Origin: an uncultured Selenomonadales bacterium
GTDB lineage: Bacteria; Bacillota; Negativicutes; Acidaminococcales; Acidaminococcaceae
NCBI GenBank assembly: GCA_900316935.1
Contig: ONEW01000002.1
Location: 31,451-95,450 of the forward strand
Direction of reading: 5' to 3'
DNA length: 64,000 bases
In this document: positions 37,286-46,485 of the stretch, one piece after another
How the letters are laid out: each line of letters begins with the position of its first letter
Position numbering within the stretch: position 1 is the first letter of the stretch
Program-made: the position numbers and the translations under genes
Notes under the pieces: model-generated
What the model saw: the letters and a program-made list of their open reading frames with translations, nothing else
Databases searched by the model: none
Told to the model about the DNA's origin: nothing

Positions 37286-37474
37286 ATGGCACAATTCTGC
37301 GAAGTATGCGGTAAGGGTGTTATGAGCGGCAACAACGTCAGCCACTCCAACCGCCACACTAAAGCAGCCTGGAAGCCCAATATCCAGTCTGTACGCGCAC
37401 TCGTTGACGGCGAAGTAAAACGCGTAAACGTCTGCACCCGCTGCCTGCGTTCTGGCAAAATTACCCGCGCATAA
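37286..37474 (+). CDS. rpmB: 50S ribosomal protein L28
   Basis: 62 residues. Starts [11 protein letters not shown] and includes [14 protein letters not shown]. The CxxC near the N-terminus and [11 protein letters not shown] near the C-terminus make a zinc-binding (C+) L28. AAGGAGG upstream, own promoter and terminator. Confidence 0.97.
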   Translation: MAQFCEVCGKGVMSGNNVSHSNRHTKAAWKPNIQSVRALVDGEVKRVNVCTRCLRSGKITRA

Positions 37475-37488
37475 TCAGAGGAGATGTC

Positions 37489-37530
37489 AAAGACCGCTCC
37501 GTTGGAAATTTTCCACGGCACGGTCTTTTT
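37489..37530 (+). terminator. Terminator after rpmB
   Basis: Outer 8-bp stem (37489-37496 with 37521-37528) with an inner CCGT...ACGG stem and a TTTTT tail. Confidence 0.85.
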
Positions 37531-37619
37531 GCATTTTGTAACGTTTTTTCCATTTTTTACAGGGAATATGGATGAAACAGTATATTTCTCATATTTTCCG
37601 TACAATTTTAAAAAAAACA

Positions 37620-37648
37620 TTGACATATTTTTCAAAGAGTGTTACCAT
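37620..37648 (+). promoter_or_regulatory. Promoter of the Amt-PII gene
   Basis: -35 TTGACA (37620-37625), 17-bp spacer, TACCAT (37643-37648) preceded by TGT. No sigma-54 -24/-12 element seen. Confidence 0.7.
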
Positions 37649-37658
37649 TCGCATATAG

Positions 37659-37761
37659 AAATTTGAAATGCAAAAACAACTGCTTTTCCATTTCAAATTT
37701 TGACAGCGGAGACACAGACGTCTGCCCGCCGGAATCATTCCGGCGGCCGGGCGTCTTTTTT
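37659..37761 (+). promoter_or_regulatory. Structured leader with attenuator-like hairpin upstream of the Amt-PII gene
   Basis: Two hairpins between the promoter and the start codon. The first is a 12-bp AT-rich stem (37659-37670 with 37689-37700) with an 18-nt loop. The second is a 10-bp GC stem (37726-37735 with 37737-37746) inside an outer AGACG/CGTCT pair (37716-37720, 37752-37756), ending in TTTTTT. The second has the form of an intrinsic terminator 43 nt before the gene. This accounts for most of the 329-bp gap after rpmB. Confidence 0.7.
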
Positions 37762-37803
37762 CTTTGCTGGCGACAGTGCGCAATGCGGAAAGGATGAGTG
37801 GAA

Positions 37804-39639
37804 ATGAAAGGTAAATGCAGGAGTTTGTTGAGCCTGACGGTCCTGGCCCTTATGTTGACGGGATTCGCCACACAGGCGTTCGCAGCGGACAGTCCGAACG
37901 TCGCGCAGCGTTTTTCCTCTGCCGACACAATCTGGGTACTGCTGGGCGCCGCCCTGGTACTGTTCATGCAACCCGGGTTCGCCATGTGCGAGACCGGTCT
38001 GACCCGGGCCAAGAACGCTGGTAACATCGTCATGAAGAATGTGATGGACTTCTCCATCGGCACCCCCATCTTCTGGATCATCGGGTTCGGCCTCATGTTC
38101 GGAACCGATATCGGCGGCATCGTCGGCATGCCCGATTTCTTCGTCAGCCATTGGACCGTCGGCGAGGACGCCGGCTATCCCACCATGGCCTACCTGATTT
38201 TCCAGACCGCCTTCTGCGCCACGGCGGCCACCATCGTGTCCGGCTCCATGGCGGAACGTACCAAGTTTTCCGCCTACTGCCTGTACAGCATCGCCATCAG
38301 CCTGCTCGTCTACCCCATCTCCGGCCACTGGATCTGGGGCGGCGGCTGGCTGGCAGAGGCCGGCTTCCACGATTTCGCCGGTTCCACGGCCGTCCACATG
38401 GTCGGCGGCATCTGCGCCGCCGTCGGTGCCAAACTGCTGGGACCCCGTATCGGCAAGTATAACGAAGATGGATCCGTCAACGCCATCCCCGGCCACAGCC
38501 TGACCCTGGCCTGCCTGGGCGTCTTCATCCTCTGGTTCGCCTGGTTCGGATTCAACGGATGCTCCACCGTCAGCATGACCGGTGACGAAACCCTGGAATC
38601 CGCTTCCCATATCTTCATGACCACCAACATGGCCCCGGCCGTGGCTGCCTGCACCGTCATGTGCTTCACGTGGCTGCGCTACGGCAAACCCGATGTATCC
38701 ATGACGCTGAACGGCTGCCTGGCCGGCCTGGTCGCCATCACAGCAGGCTGTGACGTCGTCACCGTCGGCGGTTCCTTCCTCATCGGCCTCCTCGCCGGTA
38801 TCCTCGTGGTCCTTTCCGTTGAATTCTTCGACCAGAAAGCCAAAATCGACGATCCCGTCGGCGCCATTTCCGTCCACGGCGTCTGCGGTGCCTTCGGCAC
38901 CATCATGACAGGCCTGCTGGCTGAAAAGGACGGCCTCCTCTACAGCGGCGACCCCCACTTCTTCTTCGTACAGGTCGAAGGCGTCGTAACCGTAGCAATC
39001 TACGTCGCCGTCGTCATGCTCATCATTTTCACGCTCATTGACAAGACTGTCGGCCTGCGCGTCAGCGCGGCGGATGAAATCAACGGTCTTGACTACGCCG
39101 AACACGGACTGGCCTCCGCCTATGCGGACTTCATGTTCGTTCCGGAAATCCCGGGCTCCACTTCCGCCCCGGCTCCTGCCCCCGGCACGGCTAAAGCGAA
39201 AAAGGCGGACAACAGCACCATCGATGTACCGGCCATCAAACCGGCCACACCCGACGGGCACCATTACTCCCTCGTCACAATCATCACATCCCGCGACCGC
39301 TTCCAGGCCCTCAAGACGGCCATGGAGGAAATCGGCATCACGGGTATGACGGCCACTGAGGTCAACGGCTTCGGCATCCAGCGCGGCTACCACGAAATGT
39401 ACCGCGGTGCCAGCGTTCCGGCCCGCCTGCTGCCCAAAATCCAGGTCGACATCGTCGTTTCGGCTGTACCTGTACGCACCGTCATCGACACGGCCAAGAA
39501 AGCCCTTTACACAGGCCGCTACGGCGATGGCAAGATTTTCGTATCCACCGTCGACAACATCGTCAAAATCCGTACTGGTGAAGAAGGGTTCGATGCCCTG
39601 CAGGATTACCCCATGGGCGAAGAACATAAAACCGTGTGA
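37804..39639 (+). CDS. Ammonium transporter fused to a C-terminal PII signalling domain
   Basis: 611 residues. Signal peptide (about 1-28, cleavage near AFA-AD), then an 11-helix Amt channel with the twin pore histidines H198 (AVHMVGG) and H358 (SVHGVCG). A Pro/Ala/Lys linker (about 450-485) leads to a complete GlnK-like PII domain from H486: YSLVTIITSRDRF, T-loop RGYHEMYRG with Y533 at the position of E. coli GlnB Y51, LLPKIQVDIVV and the GDGKIFVSTVDN nucleotide-binding loop. Normally the two proteins are encoded as amtB and glnK; here the gating regulator is covalently attached. ATG 37804 follows AAAGGATGAG. Confidence 0.93.
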   Translation: MKGKCRSLLSLTVLALMLTGFATQAFAADSPNVAQRFSSADTIWVLLGAALVLFMQPGFAMCETGLTRAKNAGNIVMKNVMDFSIGTPIFWIIGFGLMFGTDIGGIVGMPDFFVSHWTVGEDAGYPTMAYLIFQTAFCATAATIVSGSMAERTKFSAYCLYSIAISLLVYPISGHWIWGGGWLAEAGFHDFAGSTAVHMVGGICAAVGAKLLGPRIGKYNEDGSVNAIPGHSLTLACLGVFILWFAWFGFNGCSTVSMTGDETLESASHIFMTTNMAPAVAACTVMCFTWLRYGKPDVSMTLNGCLAGLVAITAGCDVVTVGGSFLIGLLAGILVVLSVEFFDQKAKIDDPVGAISVHGVCGAFGTIMTGLLAEKDGLLYSGDPHFFFVQVEGVVTVAIYVAVVMLIIFTLIDKTVGLRVSAADEINGLDYAEHGLASAYADFMFVPEIPGSTSAPAPAPGTAKAKKADNSTIDVPAIKPATPDGHHYSLVTIITSRDRFQALKTAMEEIGITGMTATEVNGFGIQRGYHEMYRGASVPARLLPKIQVDIVVSAVPVRTVIDTAKKALYTGRYGDGKIFVSTVDNIVKIRTGEEGFDALQDYPMGEEHKTV

Positions 39640-39716
39640 TGGATTCTTCGGAATCTGACTCCAGATAGACTCTTTCCTTACTCCTTTTATTGCTTTTGTT
39701 TCGGTTGCACTAAAAA

Positions 39717-39754
39717 AGCGCTTTGGCCTTTACAGACCAAAGCGCTCCTTTTTT
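39717..39754 (+). terminator. Terminator after the Amt-PII gene
   Basis: A 10-bp perfect stem (39717-39726 with 39737-39746), 10-nt loop, TTTTTT tail. Flanking A-tract allows bidirectional use. Confidence 0.9.
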
Positions 39755-39796
39755 GTTCGGGACGGAACGGGCCGGGACATCTTCCGGAAAAGCCGC

Positions 39797-40273
39797 TCAG
39801 TCGTCGTTCCGTTTAAAGATTGCCTCAAAGAAGCCGGGCGCTTCATCGGAATTGTCGATGACATCCTTGTTGAAATTCAACTGTTTGCCGCATTCCGGGC
39901 AGAACTTCGTGTTGGCACGGACACGGTATCCGCAGTAGGGACACTTGATGAAGGCCTTCATTTCCTCCAGGCGCGTCTCATAGAACTTGAAGAACTGATC
40001 CAGGGTATGCGTGTCGTTCCGGAAGGAGTAGACCTCGATGTACTTCTTATGCTGGTCGAAGAACATCTGTACCGTGCCGTCGCCCATATCGCGGAGGGTG
40101 ATGTCATAGTACATGTTCTTTTTCCTGCCATGTATCACGTGGTTCGCTTCGTCCTTTTCCACAATCCCGATTCCGCAATCGTTCAGGCTGTCGAAAACAA
40201 CCTGCCAGGCAGTCTGGAAATCGGTTTCATAGAGGCGGATATCCTGACACCCGCCGGCACCTTTAATGCGCAT
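39797..40273 (-). CDS. Hypothetical protein with C-terminal zinc ribbon
   Basis: 158 residues. The N-terminal two-thirds form a small alpha/beta domain (FQTAWQVVFDSLNDCGIGIVEKD, then YYDITLRDMGDGTVQMFFD). This resembles DUF3568-like BON/lipocalin-type modules, but I cannot assign it. A CPYCGYR...FCPECGK zinc ribbon follows at about residues 112-135. No membrane segment. AAGGAG lies 8 nt before ATG 40273. It follows rny past a terminator. Confidence 0.8.
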   Translation of the reverse strand: MRIKGAGGCQDIRLYETDFQTAWQVVFDSLNDCGIGIVEKDEANHVIHGRKKNMYYDITLRDMGDGTVQMFFDQHKKYIEVYSFRNDTHTLDQFFKFYETRLEEMKAFIKCPYCGYRVRANTKFCPECGKQLNFNKDVIDNSDEAPGFFEAIFKRNDD

Positions 40274-40296
40274 AGTACCCACTCCTTGAAAAATAA

Positions 40297-40321
40297 GCCG
40301 CGAGCCTTGACGGTCCGCGGC
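40297..40321 (-). terminator. Terminator after rny
   Basis: GCCGCG (40297-40302) pairs with CGCGGC (40316-40321), with additional inner pairing; TTATTTTTC follows on the minus strand. Confidence 0.75.
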
Positions 40322-40327
40322 CTGTTT

Positions 40328-41863
40328 TTATTTTGCGTAATCGACAGCCCGCGTCTCGCGGATGATGACGACCTTGATCTGCCCCGGGTATTCCATTTCT
40401 TCTTCAATCTTCTTGGCAATATCCCGTGCCAGCAGAACGGACTTCGCATCGTCGACGACTTCGGGTTTGACCATGATGCGGATTTCACGCCCCGCCTGTA
40501 CGGCGTAGCATTTTTCCACGCCTTCGAAGGACTCGGAAATCTCTTCCAATCGTGTCAAGCGTTTCAGGTAGCTTTCCAGGGTTTCCCTTCTGGCTCCCGG
40601 ACGCGCTGCGGAAACAGCGTCTGCCGCGGAAACCAATACGGATTCCACGCAGGTTGGTTCGGCATCTCCATGATGCGAAGCGATGGCGTTGATGACCTGT
40701 GCCGATTCATGGAACTTTTTGGCAATTTCCACACCCAGTTCCACATGGGAACCTTCCATTTCGTGATCGATTGCCTTGCCGATATCATGCAACAGGCCGG
40801 CACGTTTCGCCAGCGTTACATCGACACCTAACTCGGCAGCCATGACGCCTGCCAGCTGGGCAACTTCGATAGAGTGATTGAGTACGTTCTGACCGTAGCT
40901 GGTGCGGTACTTCAGACGGCCCAGCAATTTGATCAGCTCAGGACGCAGGCCATTGACACCAACGGCGAACATGGCCTGTTCCCCGGCTTCCCTGATGTTC
41001 TGCTCCACTTCTTTCTGGGCCTTTTCCACCATTTCCTCAATGCGGGCCGGATGGATACGCCCATCGTTGATCAGTTTCTCAAGGGCAATCCGCGCGACTT
41101 CGCGGCGTACGGGATCAAAACCGGAAATGATGACTGCTTCCGGAGTATCGTCGATAATCAGATCTATGCCTGTCAAAGTTTCCAGCGTGCGGATGTTGCG
41201 GCCTTCACGGCCGATGATGCGGCCCTTCATTTCATCATTCGGCAGATTGACGACGGATACGGTCGTTTCTGCCACCTGATCGGCCGCGCAGCGCTGAATG
41301 GCAAGAGAGATGATTTCACGGGCCTTTTTATCAGCCTCGTCCTTCGCTCTCTGTTCGGCTTCCTTAATCATCACCGCCGCGTCGTGTTCCACATCGTCGT
41401 GTACCACGGCCAGCAGTTCCTTTTTAGCATCCTCGCTGCTCAGGCCGGACATGCGTTCCAGTTCCTGCAGCTGTCTCTGATACAGGGCGTCCACCTTTTC
41501 CTGCGTCGCGTTCAGTTTGTTTTCCTTGGCAGTCAGCCCTTCCTCCTTCTTTTCGAAGGCTTCGATCTTGCGATCCAGGTTTTCTTCCTTGGATACCAAC
41601 CGGCGCTCCTGACGCTGGATATCGTTGCGGCGCTCCTTGTTCTCGCGTTCCATATCGGAACGCATGCGATGGATTTCCTCTTTTGCTTCGAGCAAGGATT
41701 CTTTCTTTTTAGCTTCGATTGCCGCTTCGGCCTCTTTCAGCATGCGGTCGGCCTTCTCTTCCGCCGAGGCAAGTTTTCCTTCTGCCACGTTTTTACGGAA
41801 AATGTAACCTGCACCGCCGCCAATGACCAATGCGACAACGGCTGCGATAACTTCAGTGACTAT
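40328..41863 (-). CDS. rny: Ribonuclease Y (apparent AUA start codon)
   Basis: 511 residues from the proposed start. N-terminal membrane helix ([21 protein letters not shown]), long coiled coil (about 35-200), KH domain ([17 protein letters not shown]), HD domain ([16 protein letters not shown]). Membrane endonuclease that initiates mRNA decay. No ATG, GTG or TTG exists at the proper place: the helix begins right after an ATA at 41861-41863, which lies 9 nt from a GGAGG. A TTG at 41830 has no ribosome site and would delete half the anchor. Confidence 0.93.
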   Translation of the reverse strand: MVTEVIAAVVALVIGGGAGYIFRKNVAEGKLASAEEKADRMLKEAEAAIEAKKKESLLEAKEEIHRMRSDMERENKERRNDIQRQERRLVSKEENLDRKIEAFEKKEEGLTAKENKLNATQEKVDALYQRQLQELERMSGLSSEDAKKELLAVVHDDVEHDAAVMIKEAEQRAKDEADKKAREIISLAIQRCAADQVAETTVSVVNLPNDEMKGRIIGREGRNIRTLETLTGIDLIIDDTPEAVIISGFDPVRREVARIALEKLINDGRIHPARIEEMVEKAQKEVEQNIREAGEQAMFAVGVNGLRPELIKLLGRLKYRTSYGQNVLNHSIEVAQLAGVMAAELGVDVTLAKRAGLLHDIGKAIDHEMEGSHVELGVEIAKKFHESAQVINAIASHHGDAEPTCVESVLVSAADAVSAARPGARRETLESYLKRLTRLEEISESFEGVEKCYAVQAGREIRIMVKPEVVDDAKSVLLARDIAKKIEEEMEYPGQIKVVIIRETRAVDYAK

Positions 41864-41899
41864 TTCTTTTCACCTCCATCCGTTTCAGACATAAAAATA

Positions 41900-41923
41900 A
41901 GGCACCCGCCAAAGGGTTCGCCT
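41900..41923 (-). promoter_or_regulatory. Hairpin with T-run in the rny leader
   Basis: AGGC/GCCT and ACCC/GGGT pairs with a 2-nt bulge, then TTATTTTTATG on the minus strand, between the rny promoter and ribosome site. A 12-bp palindrome GTAAAATTTTAC lies further upstream at 41947-41958. Possible attenuator. Confidence 0.5.
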
Positions 41924-41974
41924 CGTGACATTCCTAGGTTCTAAAGGTAAAATTTTACACGATTGGTACTATAT

Positions 41975-42003
41975 ATTGTAAAGAATAATTCCCTAAAAGT
42001 CAA
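41975..42003 (-). promoter_or_regulatory. Promoter of rny
   Basis: Minus strand -35 TTGACT (41998-42003), 17-bp spacer, -10 TACAAT (41975-41980). The -35 lies inside the recX terminator stem. Confidence 0.75.
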
Positions 42004-42030
42004 GAAATGCCCCTGACTTTTAGGGAATTA
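41986..42030 (-). terminator. Terminator after recX
   Basis: A 17-bp perfect stem (41986-42002 with 42014-42030), 11-nt loop, T-rich 3' flank on the minus strand. Confidence 0.85.
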
Positions 42031-42076
42031 TGTAACATTATGAACAAAGGAACCAGGAGCCTGCCGCAGGGTTGTA

Positions 42077-42643
42077 TCACCAGCCACGGTCCGCATCCCG
42101 TTCTGCCGCTTCCGCGGCCGCGGAGACGCCGTCCCCGCCTTCGCTTTCCAGGTCCCGGTGTGCCTGCGCCAGGACGGCATGAATCATGGAACCACCGAAG
42201 CCCCGGGCCGTCAGGAACCGGACGAGGGCCGCCACCCCTTTTTCGGTCGTGCAGTCGTAATGTCCGTCCCGGCGTTTCCGGACAAGGCTGTAGGCCGCCA
42301 GGGCCCGCTGCCTTTCCTCGTCTTCCGTAAACTCCCGGAGCAGTACGGGAATGTACTTTTCACTTACGTTCTTCTTCCGCAGTTCCGCCTGCAAGTGCAG
42401 ACGCCCGTACACCTTTTTGTTCCGCCATTCCTCAAAGACGCGGCGCGCGTAGCGCTCCTCGTTGAGGAGGCCGTATTCCGTCAGCTTTGCCACGGTTTCC
42501 CGGATATACGCTTCCGGCGCACCGCGCAGCTTCAGGCGCTTCACCAGATCCGGTTCGGCATACTCACGGCGGTCCAGCAGGGACAGGGCGTACTCGTACA
42601 CCTCGTCACTTGTCGTCAGATTCCTGCTGGCTTTCCGGAACAT
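42077..42643 (-). CDS. recX: Regulatory protein RecX
   Basis: 188 residues, three-helix repeat architecture: [22 protein letters not shown], then [23 protein letters not shown]. Modulates RecA filaments. The ATG at 42643 has AAGGAG at 9-nt spacing and lies inside the recA 3' end (38-bp overlap), so the two are coupled. Confidence 0.92.
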   Translation of the reverse strand: MFRKASRNLTTSDEVYEYALSLLDRREYAEPDLVKRLKLRGAPEAYIRETVAKLTEYGLLNEERYARRVFEEWRNKKVYGRLHLQAELRKKNVSEKYIPVLLREFTEDEERQRALAAYSLVRKRRDGHYDCTTEKGVAALVRFLTARGFGGSMIHAVLAQAHRDLESEGGDGVSAAAEAAERDADRGW

Positions 42644-43676
42644 CCGCTGCCGCTCCTTCCGCCTTATCGGCACCCTTGACGACCTTGTTGACGGTCACTT
42701 CGCGAATCTTCTGCCCGATTTCCGCTGCGACGTCGGGATTGTCACGCAGGAAATCCTTCGCTTTTTCCCGGCCCTGGCCGATGCGCGTATCTCCATAGGA
42801 GAACCAGGCCCCGCTCTTCTGGATGATGTCATAGTCCACGCCCAAATCCACCAGGCAGCCTTCCTTGGAAATGCCCGTGCCGTACATGATGTCGAACTCC
42901 GCCTGTTTGAACGGGGGAGCGACCTTGTTCTTGACCACCTTGACACGCGTGCGGGATCCGATCATCTCGTTGCCGTTCTTGATGGTCTCAATGCGGCGCA
43001 CCTCCATGCGGATGGTGGAGTAGAACTTCAGCGCGCGGCCGCCCGTCGTCGTTTCAGGATTGCCGAACATGACACCGACCTTTTCACGGATCTGGTTGAT
43101 GAAGATTGTAGCGCACTTCGATTTGGAGATGATGCCTGTCAGTTTCCGCAGGGCCTGGCTCATGAGACGGGCCTGCAGGCCGACGTGGCTGTCCCCCATT
43201 TCGCCTTCTATTTCGGCGCGGGGCACGAGGGCCGCCACGGAGTCGATGACGATGATGTCGATGGCGCCGCTGCGTACCAGGGCGTCACAGATTTCCAAAG
43301 CCTGCTCGCCGTTATCCGGCTGGGAGATGAGGAGGTTGTCCACATCGACACCCAGACGGCGGGCATACTCCGGATCCAGCGCATGCTCTGCATCGATAAA
43401 GGCGGCGTACCCGCCCATTTTCTGCGCTTCCGCAATCATATGCAGAGCGACGGTGGTCTTGCCGGAAGATTCCGGCCCGTAGATTTCGATGACGCGTCCC
43501 CGCGGGATACCGCCCACACCCAGGGCGATGTCCAGCGACAGGGCCCCGGTCGGGATGGTTTCCACGTTCATTTTCGTGCTCGCTTCGCCGAGGCGCATGA
43601 TGGAGCCTTTGCCGAAGTCCTTCTCTATCTGATGCATAGCGCTGTCAAGCGCCCTCAGTTTGTCATTGTTTGCCAT
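42606..43676 (-). CDS. recA: Recombinase RecA
   Basis: 356 residues. Walker [14 protein letters not shown], Walker [24 protein letters not shown]2 region [27 protein letters not shown]. Central to homologous recombination and LexA cleavage. AAAGGAGG precedes ATG 43676. Promoter carries a LexA-type box. Cotranscribed with recX. Confidence 0.98.
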   Translation of the reverse strand: MANNDKLRALDSAMHQIEKDFGKGSIMRLGEASTKMNVETIPTGALSLDIALGVGGIPRGRVIEIYGPESSGKTTVALHMIAEAQKMGGYAAFIDAEHALDPEYARRLGVDVDNLLISQPDNGEQALEICDALVRSGAIDIIVIDSVAALVPRAEIEGEMGDSHVGLQARLMSQALRKLTGIISKSKCATIFINQIREKVGVMFGNPETTTGGRALKFYSTIRMEVRRIETIKNGNEMIGSRTRVKVVKNKVAPPFKQAEFDIMYGTGISKEGCLVDLGVDYDIIQKSGAWFSYGDTRIGQGREKAKDFLRDNPDVAAEIGQKIREVTVNKVVKGADKAEGAAADVPESQQESDDK

Positions 43677-43717
43677 AAATGATGGTACCTCCTTTGTTGC
43701 GAACTATCCTGCCTTTA

Positions 43718-43746
43718 ATTATACAAACAGCCGTTCGGTTTGTCAA
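43718..43746 (-). promoter_or_regulatory. recA promoter with LexA box
   Basis: Minus strand consensus -35 TTGACA (43741-43746), 17-bp spacer, -10 TATAAT (43718-43723). The spacer contains CGAACGGCTGTTTG (43724-43737), which fits the Firmicute LexA consensus CGAACRNRYGTTYG at all but one position. Confidence 0.88.
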
Positions 43747-43756
43747 CAAAGGGGGC

Positions 43757-44665
43757 TCATTTTTCCGCCTTGTCCACCAGGGAACGGATTTCCTCCCGGC
43801 TGAAGGTATACCGGGCATTGCAGTACGGGCAGGTGGCTTCCGTCACCTCGTCCTCCGCCATGGCCTCCAGCTCCTTTTCCGGCAGGGTCCGGAGGACGCC
43901 TTCAATCTTTTCCCGGCTGCAGTTGCAGGCGAACTGCAGCGGATAGGAATCGAGGATGTCCACGGGCAGGCCTTTGCCCAGCATGCGGATGATGCGCCCG
44001 GGCTCGAACCCCATATCGATGAGGCTCGAGACATAGGGCGTCTGGCGCACGTTCCGGTCGAGCTTGTCCAGTACCTCTTCGCCGCAGTCCGGCAGGCACT
44101 GGATGAACCAGCCGCCGGCTGCCTGCACATCCCCTTCGGGCGTCACCAGGACGCCGAGGGCCACGGAGGACGGCGTCTGTTCCGATGTCCACAGATAGTT
44201 CGTCAGGTCGTCGGCAATTTCCCCGTCCACCAGGGAGGCCGTGCCCGTGAAGGGCTTCATGCCTTCCGTATACCGGGTCACGGAAATCGTACCGGTGCCG
44301 ACGGCTCCGCCCACGTCGAAATGGCCGTTCTTCGGCGGCAGGAAGACATCAGGATTGCCCACGTACCCCCGGGCCGTGCCGCCCTGGGCTTCGGCAATGA
44401 CCTGTCCGATGGGGCCGTCGCCGGCAATCTTGATGCCCACGCCCTCGTTGTTCTTCATGGTGGCCGCCAGCAGCAGGGCCCCCGTGACCGCCCGCCCCAG
44501 CGCGGCCGTGGCCAGGTGCGACGTATGGTGGTTCACGGAAAGCCGGCGCACGAGGCGCGTCGTCCGTGCCACATAGATGCGGACGTCGCCGACAGTGGCA
44601 CGGGTCAGGATGTCCTTCCCGCTGCGGAAATTCTCTTTCGTCAGTTTGATCTTGTCTTCCGTCAT
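43757..44665 (-). CDS. hslO: Redox-regulated chaperone Hsp33
   Basis: 302 residues. Holdase activated by oxidation of a zinc centre. The C-terminal redox switch has the full four-Cys set, CNCSR and CPYC. The N-terminal domain shows TSHLATAALGRAVTGALLLA. AAGAGGA lies before ATG 44665. Upstream of recA on the same strand but separated by the recA promoter. Confidence 0.96.
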   Translation of the reverse strand: MTEDKIKLTKENFRSGKDILTRATVGDVRIYVARTTRLVRRLSVNHHTSHLATAALGRAVTGALLLAATMKNNEGVGIKIAGDGPIGQVIAEAQGGTARGYVGNPDVFLPPKNGHFDVGGAVGTGTISVTRYTEGMKPFTGTASLVDGEIADDLTNYLWTSEQTPSSVALGVLVTPEGDVQAAGGWFIQCLPDCGEEVLDKLDRNVRQTPYVSSLIDMGFEPGRIIRMLGKGLPVDILDSYPLQFACNCSREKIEGVLRTLPEKELEAMAEDEVTEATCPYCNARYTFSREEIRSLVDKAEK

Positions 44666-44720
44666 GATGTTCCTCTTAAATGTTCTTGTGCTTTTGTCCA
44701 GACCGGGTCTGTCCGGCAGC

Positions 44721-45182
44721 TCAGAGCTGGCGGAACAGGTTTGCCATCTCGATGGCGCTCATGGCGGCATCATAGCCCTTGTTCCCGGACTTGGTACCTG
44801 CCCGTTCCACGGCCTGCTGGATGTTTTCCGTCGTCAGGATGCCGAAGGCGACCGGTACGCCGGACCCCATGGACGCCTGAGCCACACCCTTGGCGGCTTC
44901 CGCGCAGACATACTCGAAGTGCGGCGTGGCACCGCGGATGACCGCCCCCAGGGCGATGACGGCGTCATACTTGCCCGATTCGGCCAGTTTCTTGGCCGCC
45001 AGGGGAATTTCAAAGGCGCCAGGCACCCAGGTCAGTGTCACGTCGTCCAGGCTGCCGCCCGTACGGCGGATGGCATCTTCCGCGCCACCGAGCAGCTTGT
45101 TCGTAATGAATTCATTAAAGCGGGATACGACGATGGCCAGTTTCAGGCCGTCGGCCTTCAGCATTCCTTCCAAAACCTTCAT
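44721..45182 (-). CDS. ribH: 6,7-dimethyl-8-ribityllumazine synthase
   Basis: 153 residues. Condenses the pyrimidine intermediate with dihydroxybutanone phosphate. [40 protein letters not shown] with the catalytic His. Last gene of the rib operon; AGGAGG before ATG 45182, 14 bp after ribBA. Confidence 0.97.
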   Translation of the reverse strand: MKVLEGMLKADGLKLAIVVSRFNEFITNKLLGGAEDAIRRTGGSLDDVTLTWVPGAFEIPLAAKKLAESGKYDAVIALGAVIRGATPHFEYVCAEAAKGVAQASMGSGVPVAFGILTTENIQQAVERAGTKSGNKGYDAAMSAIEMANLFRQL

Positions 45183-45196
45183 AGTGTGTTCCTCCT

Positions 45197-46444
45197 TCAT
45201 TTATCCTCAGCGTGCCGTTCATTCACACGTTTCAAATGCAGATCCGACAGGTCGTGGCCCATCTTCTCCTCTTTCGTCTCCAGATAATGTTCGTTATACG
45301 GGTTCGGCGCGATTTCAATCGGGACACGCCCCGTAATCGTGATACCGTACCCTGACAGGCCTGCCCGTTTTGCCGGATTGTTCGTCAAAAGGCGGACGCT
45401 CGTCAGCCCCAGGTCGGACAATATCTGGGCGCCCATGCCGTAATCCCGCAGATCCGGTGCGAAACCGAGGCGCACATTGGCTTCGACCGTGTCGAGCCCC
45501 TGGTCCTGCAGCGCATAGGCCCGGATCTTGTTCGCCAGGCCGATGCCGCGCCCTTCCTGACGCATATAGACCACGACGCCGAGTCCTTCCTTCTCAATCA
45601 TGCGCAAGGCCGTCGCCAGCTGGTCGCCGCAGTCGCAGCGAAGGCTGCCGAAGGCGTCGCCCGTCAGGCACTCCGAATGGACGCGTACCATGACATCCTT
45701 CTTGCCCGCTACCTCGCCCTTGACGAGGGCCACATGGCAGCGGTCATCCAGGTCGTTTTCGTACGCAATGATGCGGAAATGGCCGTATTTCGACGGCAGG
45801 TCCGCCTCGGCCACGCGGTGCACCATCTTTTCGTGCTGTTTGCGGTACGCCACGAGGGACGCCACCGTGATGAACACCAGGTGATGCTTTTGGGCGAATC
45901 TGATCAGATCCGGCGTGCGCGCCATATGGCCGTCGTCGTTCATGATTTCGCAGCAGATGCCCACCGGTGTCAGGCCCGCCAGGCGGCACAGGTCCGTCGT
46001 CGTCTCCGTATGGCCCGTGCGCACCAGCACGCCGCCTTCCCGGCTGCGCAGGGGGAAGACATGGCCTGGCCGGCGGAAATCACCGGGCTGGGCATTCGGC
46101 TCGGAGCACTTCTTCATCGTGTAAGCCCGTTCGAAAGCCGAAATGCCCGTCGTCGTATCCTTGTGGTCGACGGACACGGAAAAAGCCGTCTCGTGATTGT
46201 CCGTGTTGTTCGCCACCATGGCGCCGAACTGCAGCTTGTCCATGATTTCCGGCGCCGCCGGCATGCAGATCAGGCCGCGGGCCTCCCGGGCCATGAAGTT
46301 GATATCCTCGCCCGTGCAGAACTGGGCCGCCATAATCAGGTCCCCCTCGTTCTCCCGGTCCTCGTCGTCCGTCACCAGGACCATGCCGCCGTGTTTGATG
46401 GCGTCGATGGCTTCCTCGACGGTATTGAACTTAAAGTCTTCCAT
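45197..46444 (-). CDS. ribBA: Bifunctional 3,4-dihydroxy-2-butanone-4-phosphate synthase / GTP cyclohydrolase II
   Basis: 415 residues. RibB domain (about 1-200): [28 protein letters not shown]. RibA domain (about 205-400): zinc cysteines in [33 protein letters not shown]. Supplies both substrates of the riboflavin pathway. AAAGGAG sets ATG 46444. Confidence 0.97.
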   Translation of the reverse strand: MEDFKFNTVEEAIDAIKHGGMVLVTDDEDRENEGDLIMAAQFCTGEDINFMAREARGLICMPAAPEIMDKLQFGAMVANNTDNHETAFSVSVDHKDTTTGISAFERAYTMKKCSEPNAQPGDFRRPGHVFPLRSREGGVLVRTGHTETTTDLCRLAGLTPVGICCEIMNDDGHMARTPDLIRFAQKHHLVFITVASLVAYRKQHEKMVHRVAEADLPSKYGHFRIIAYENDLDDRCHVALVKGEVAGKKDVMVRVHSECLTGDAFGSLRCDCGDQLATALRMIEKEGLGVVVYMRQEGRGIGLANKIRAYALQDQGLDTVEANVRLGFAPDLRDYGMGAQILSDLGLTSVRLLTNNPAKRAGLSGYGITITGRVPIEIAPNPYNEHYLETKEEKMGHDLSDLHLKRVNERHAEDK

Positions 46445-46485
46445 ACAGGAACTCCTTTCTCGTTGCGCGTCTTCCCGGAAAGATG

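Noticed and set aside
37659..37761. ANTAR antiterminator target in the Amt-PII leader
   Set aside because: ANTAR targets are paired hairpins with A1/G4 hexaloops; these hairpins have an 18-nt and a 1-nt loop.
37735..39627. A 630-codon frame opposite the Amt-PII gene
   Set aside because: Low-complexity Gly/Asp-rich shadow; no start site and the sense frame is certain.
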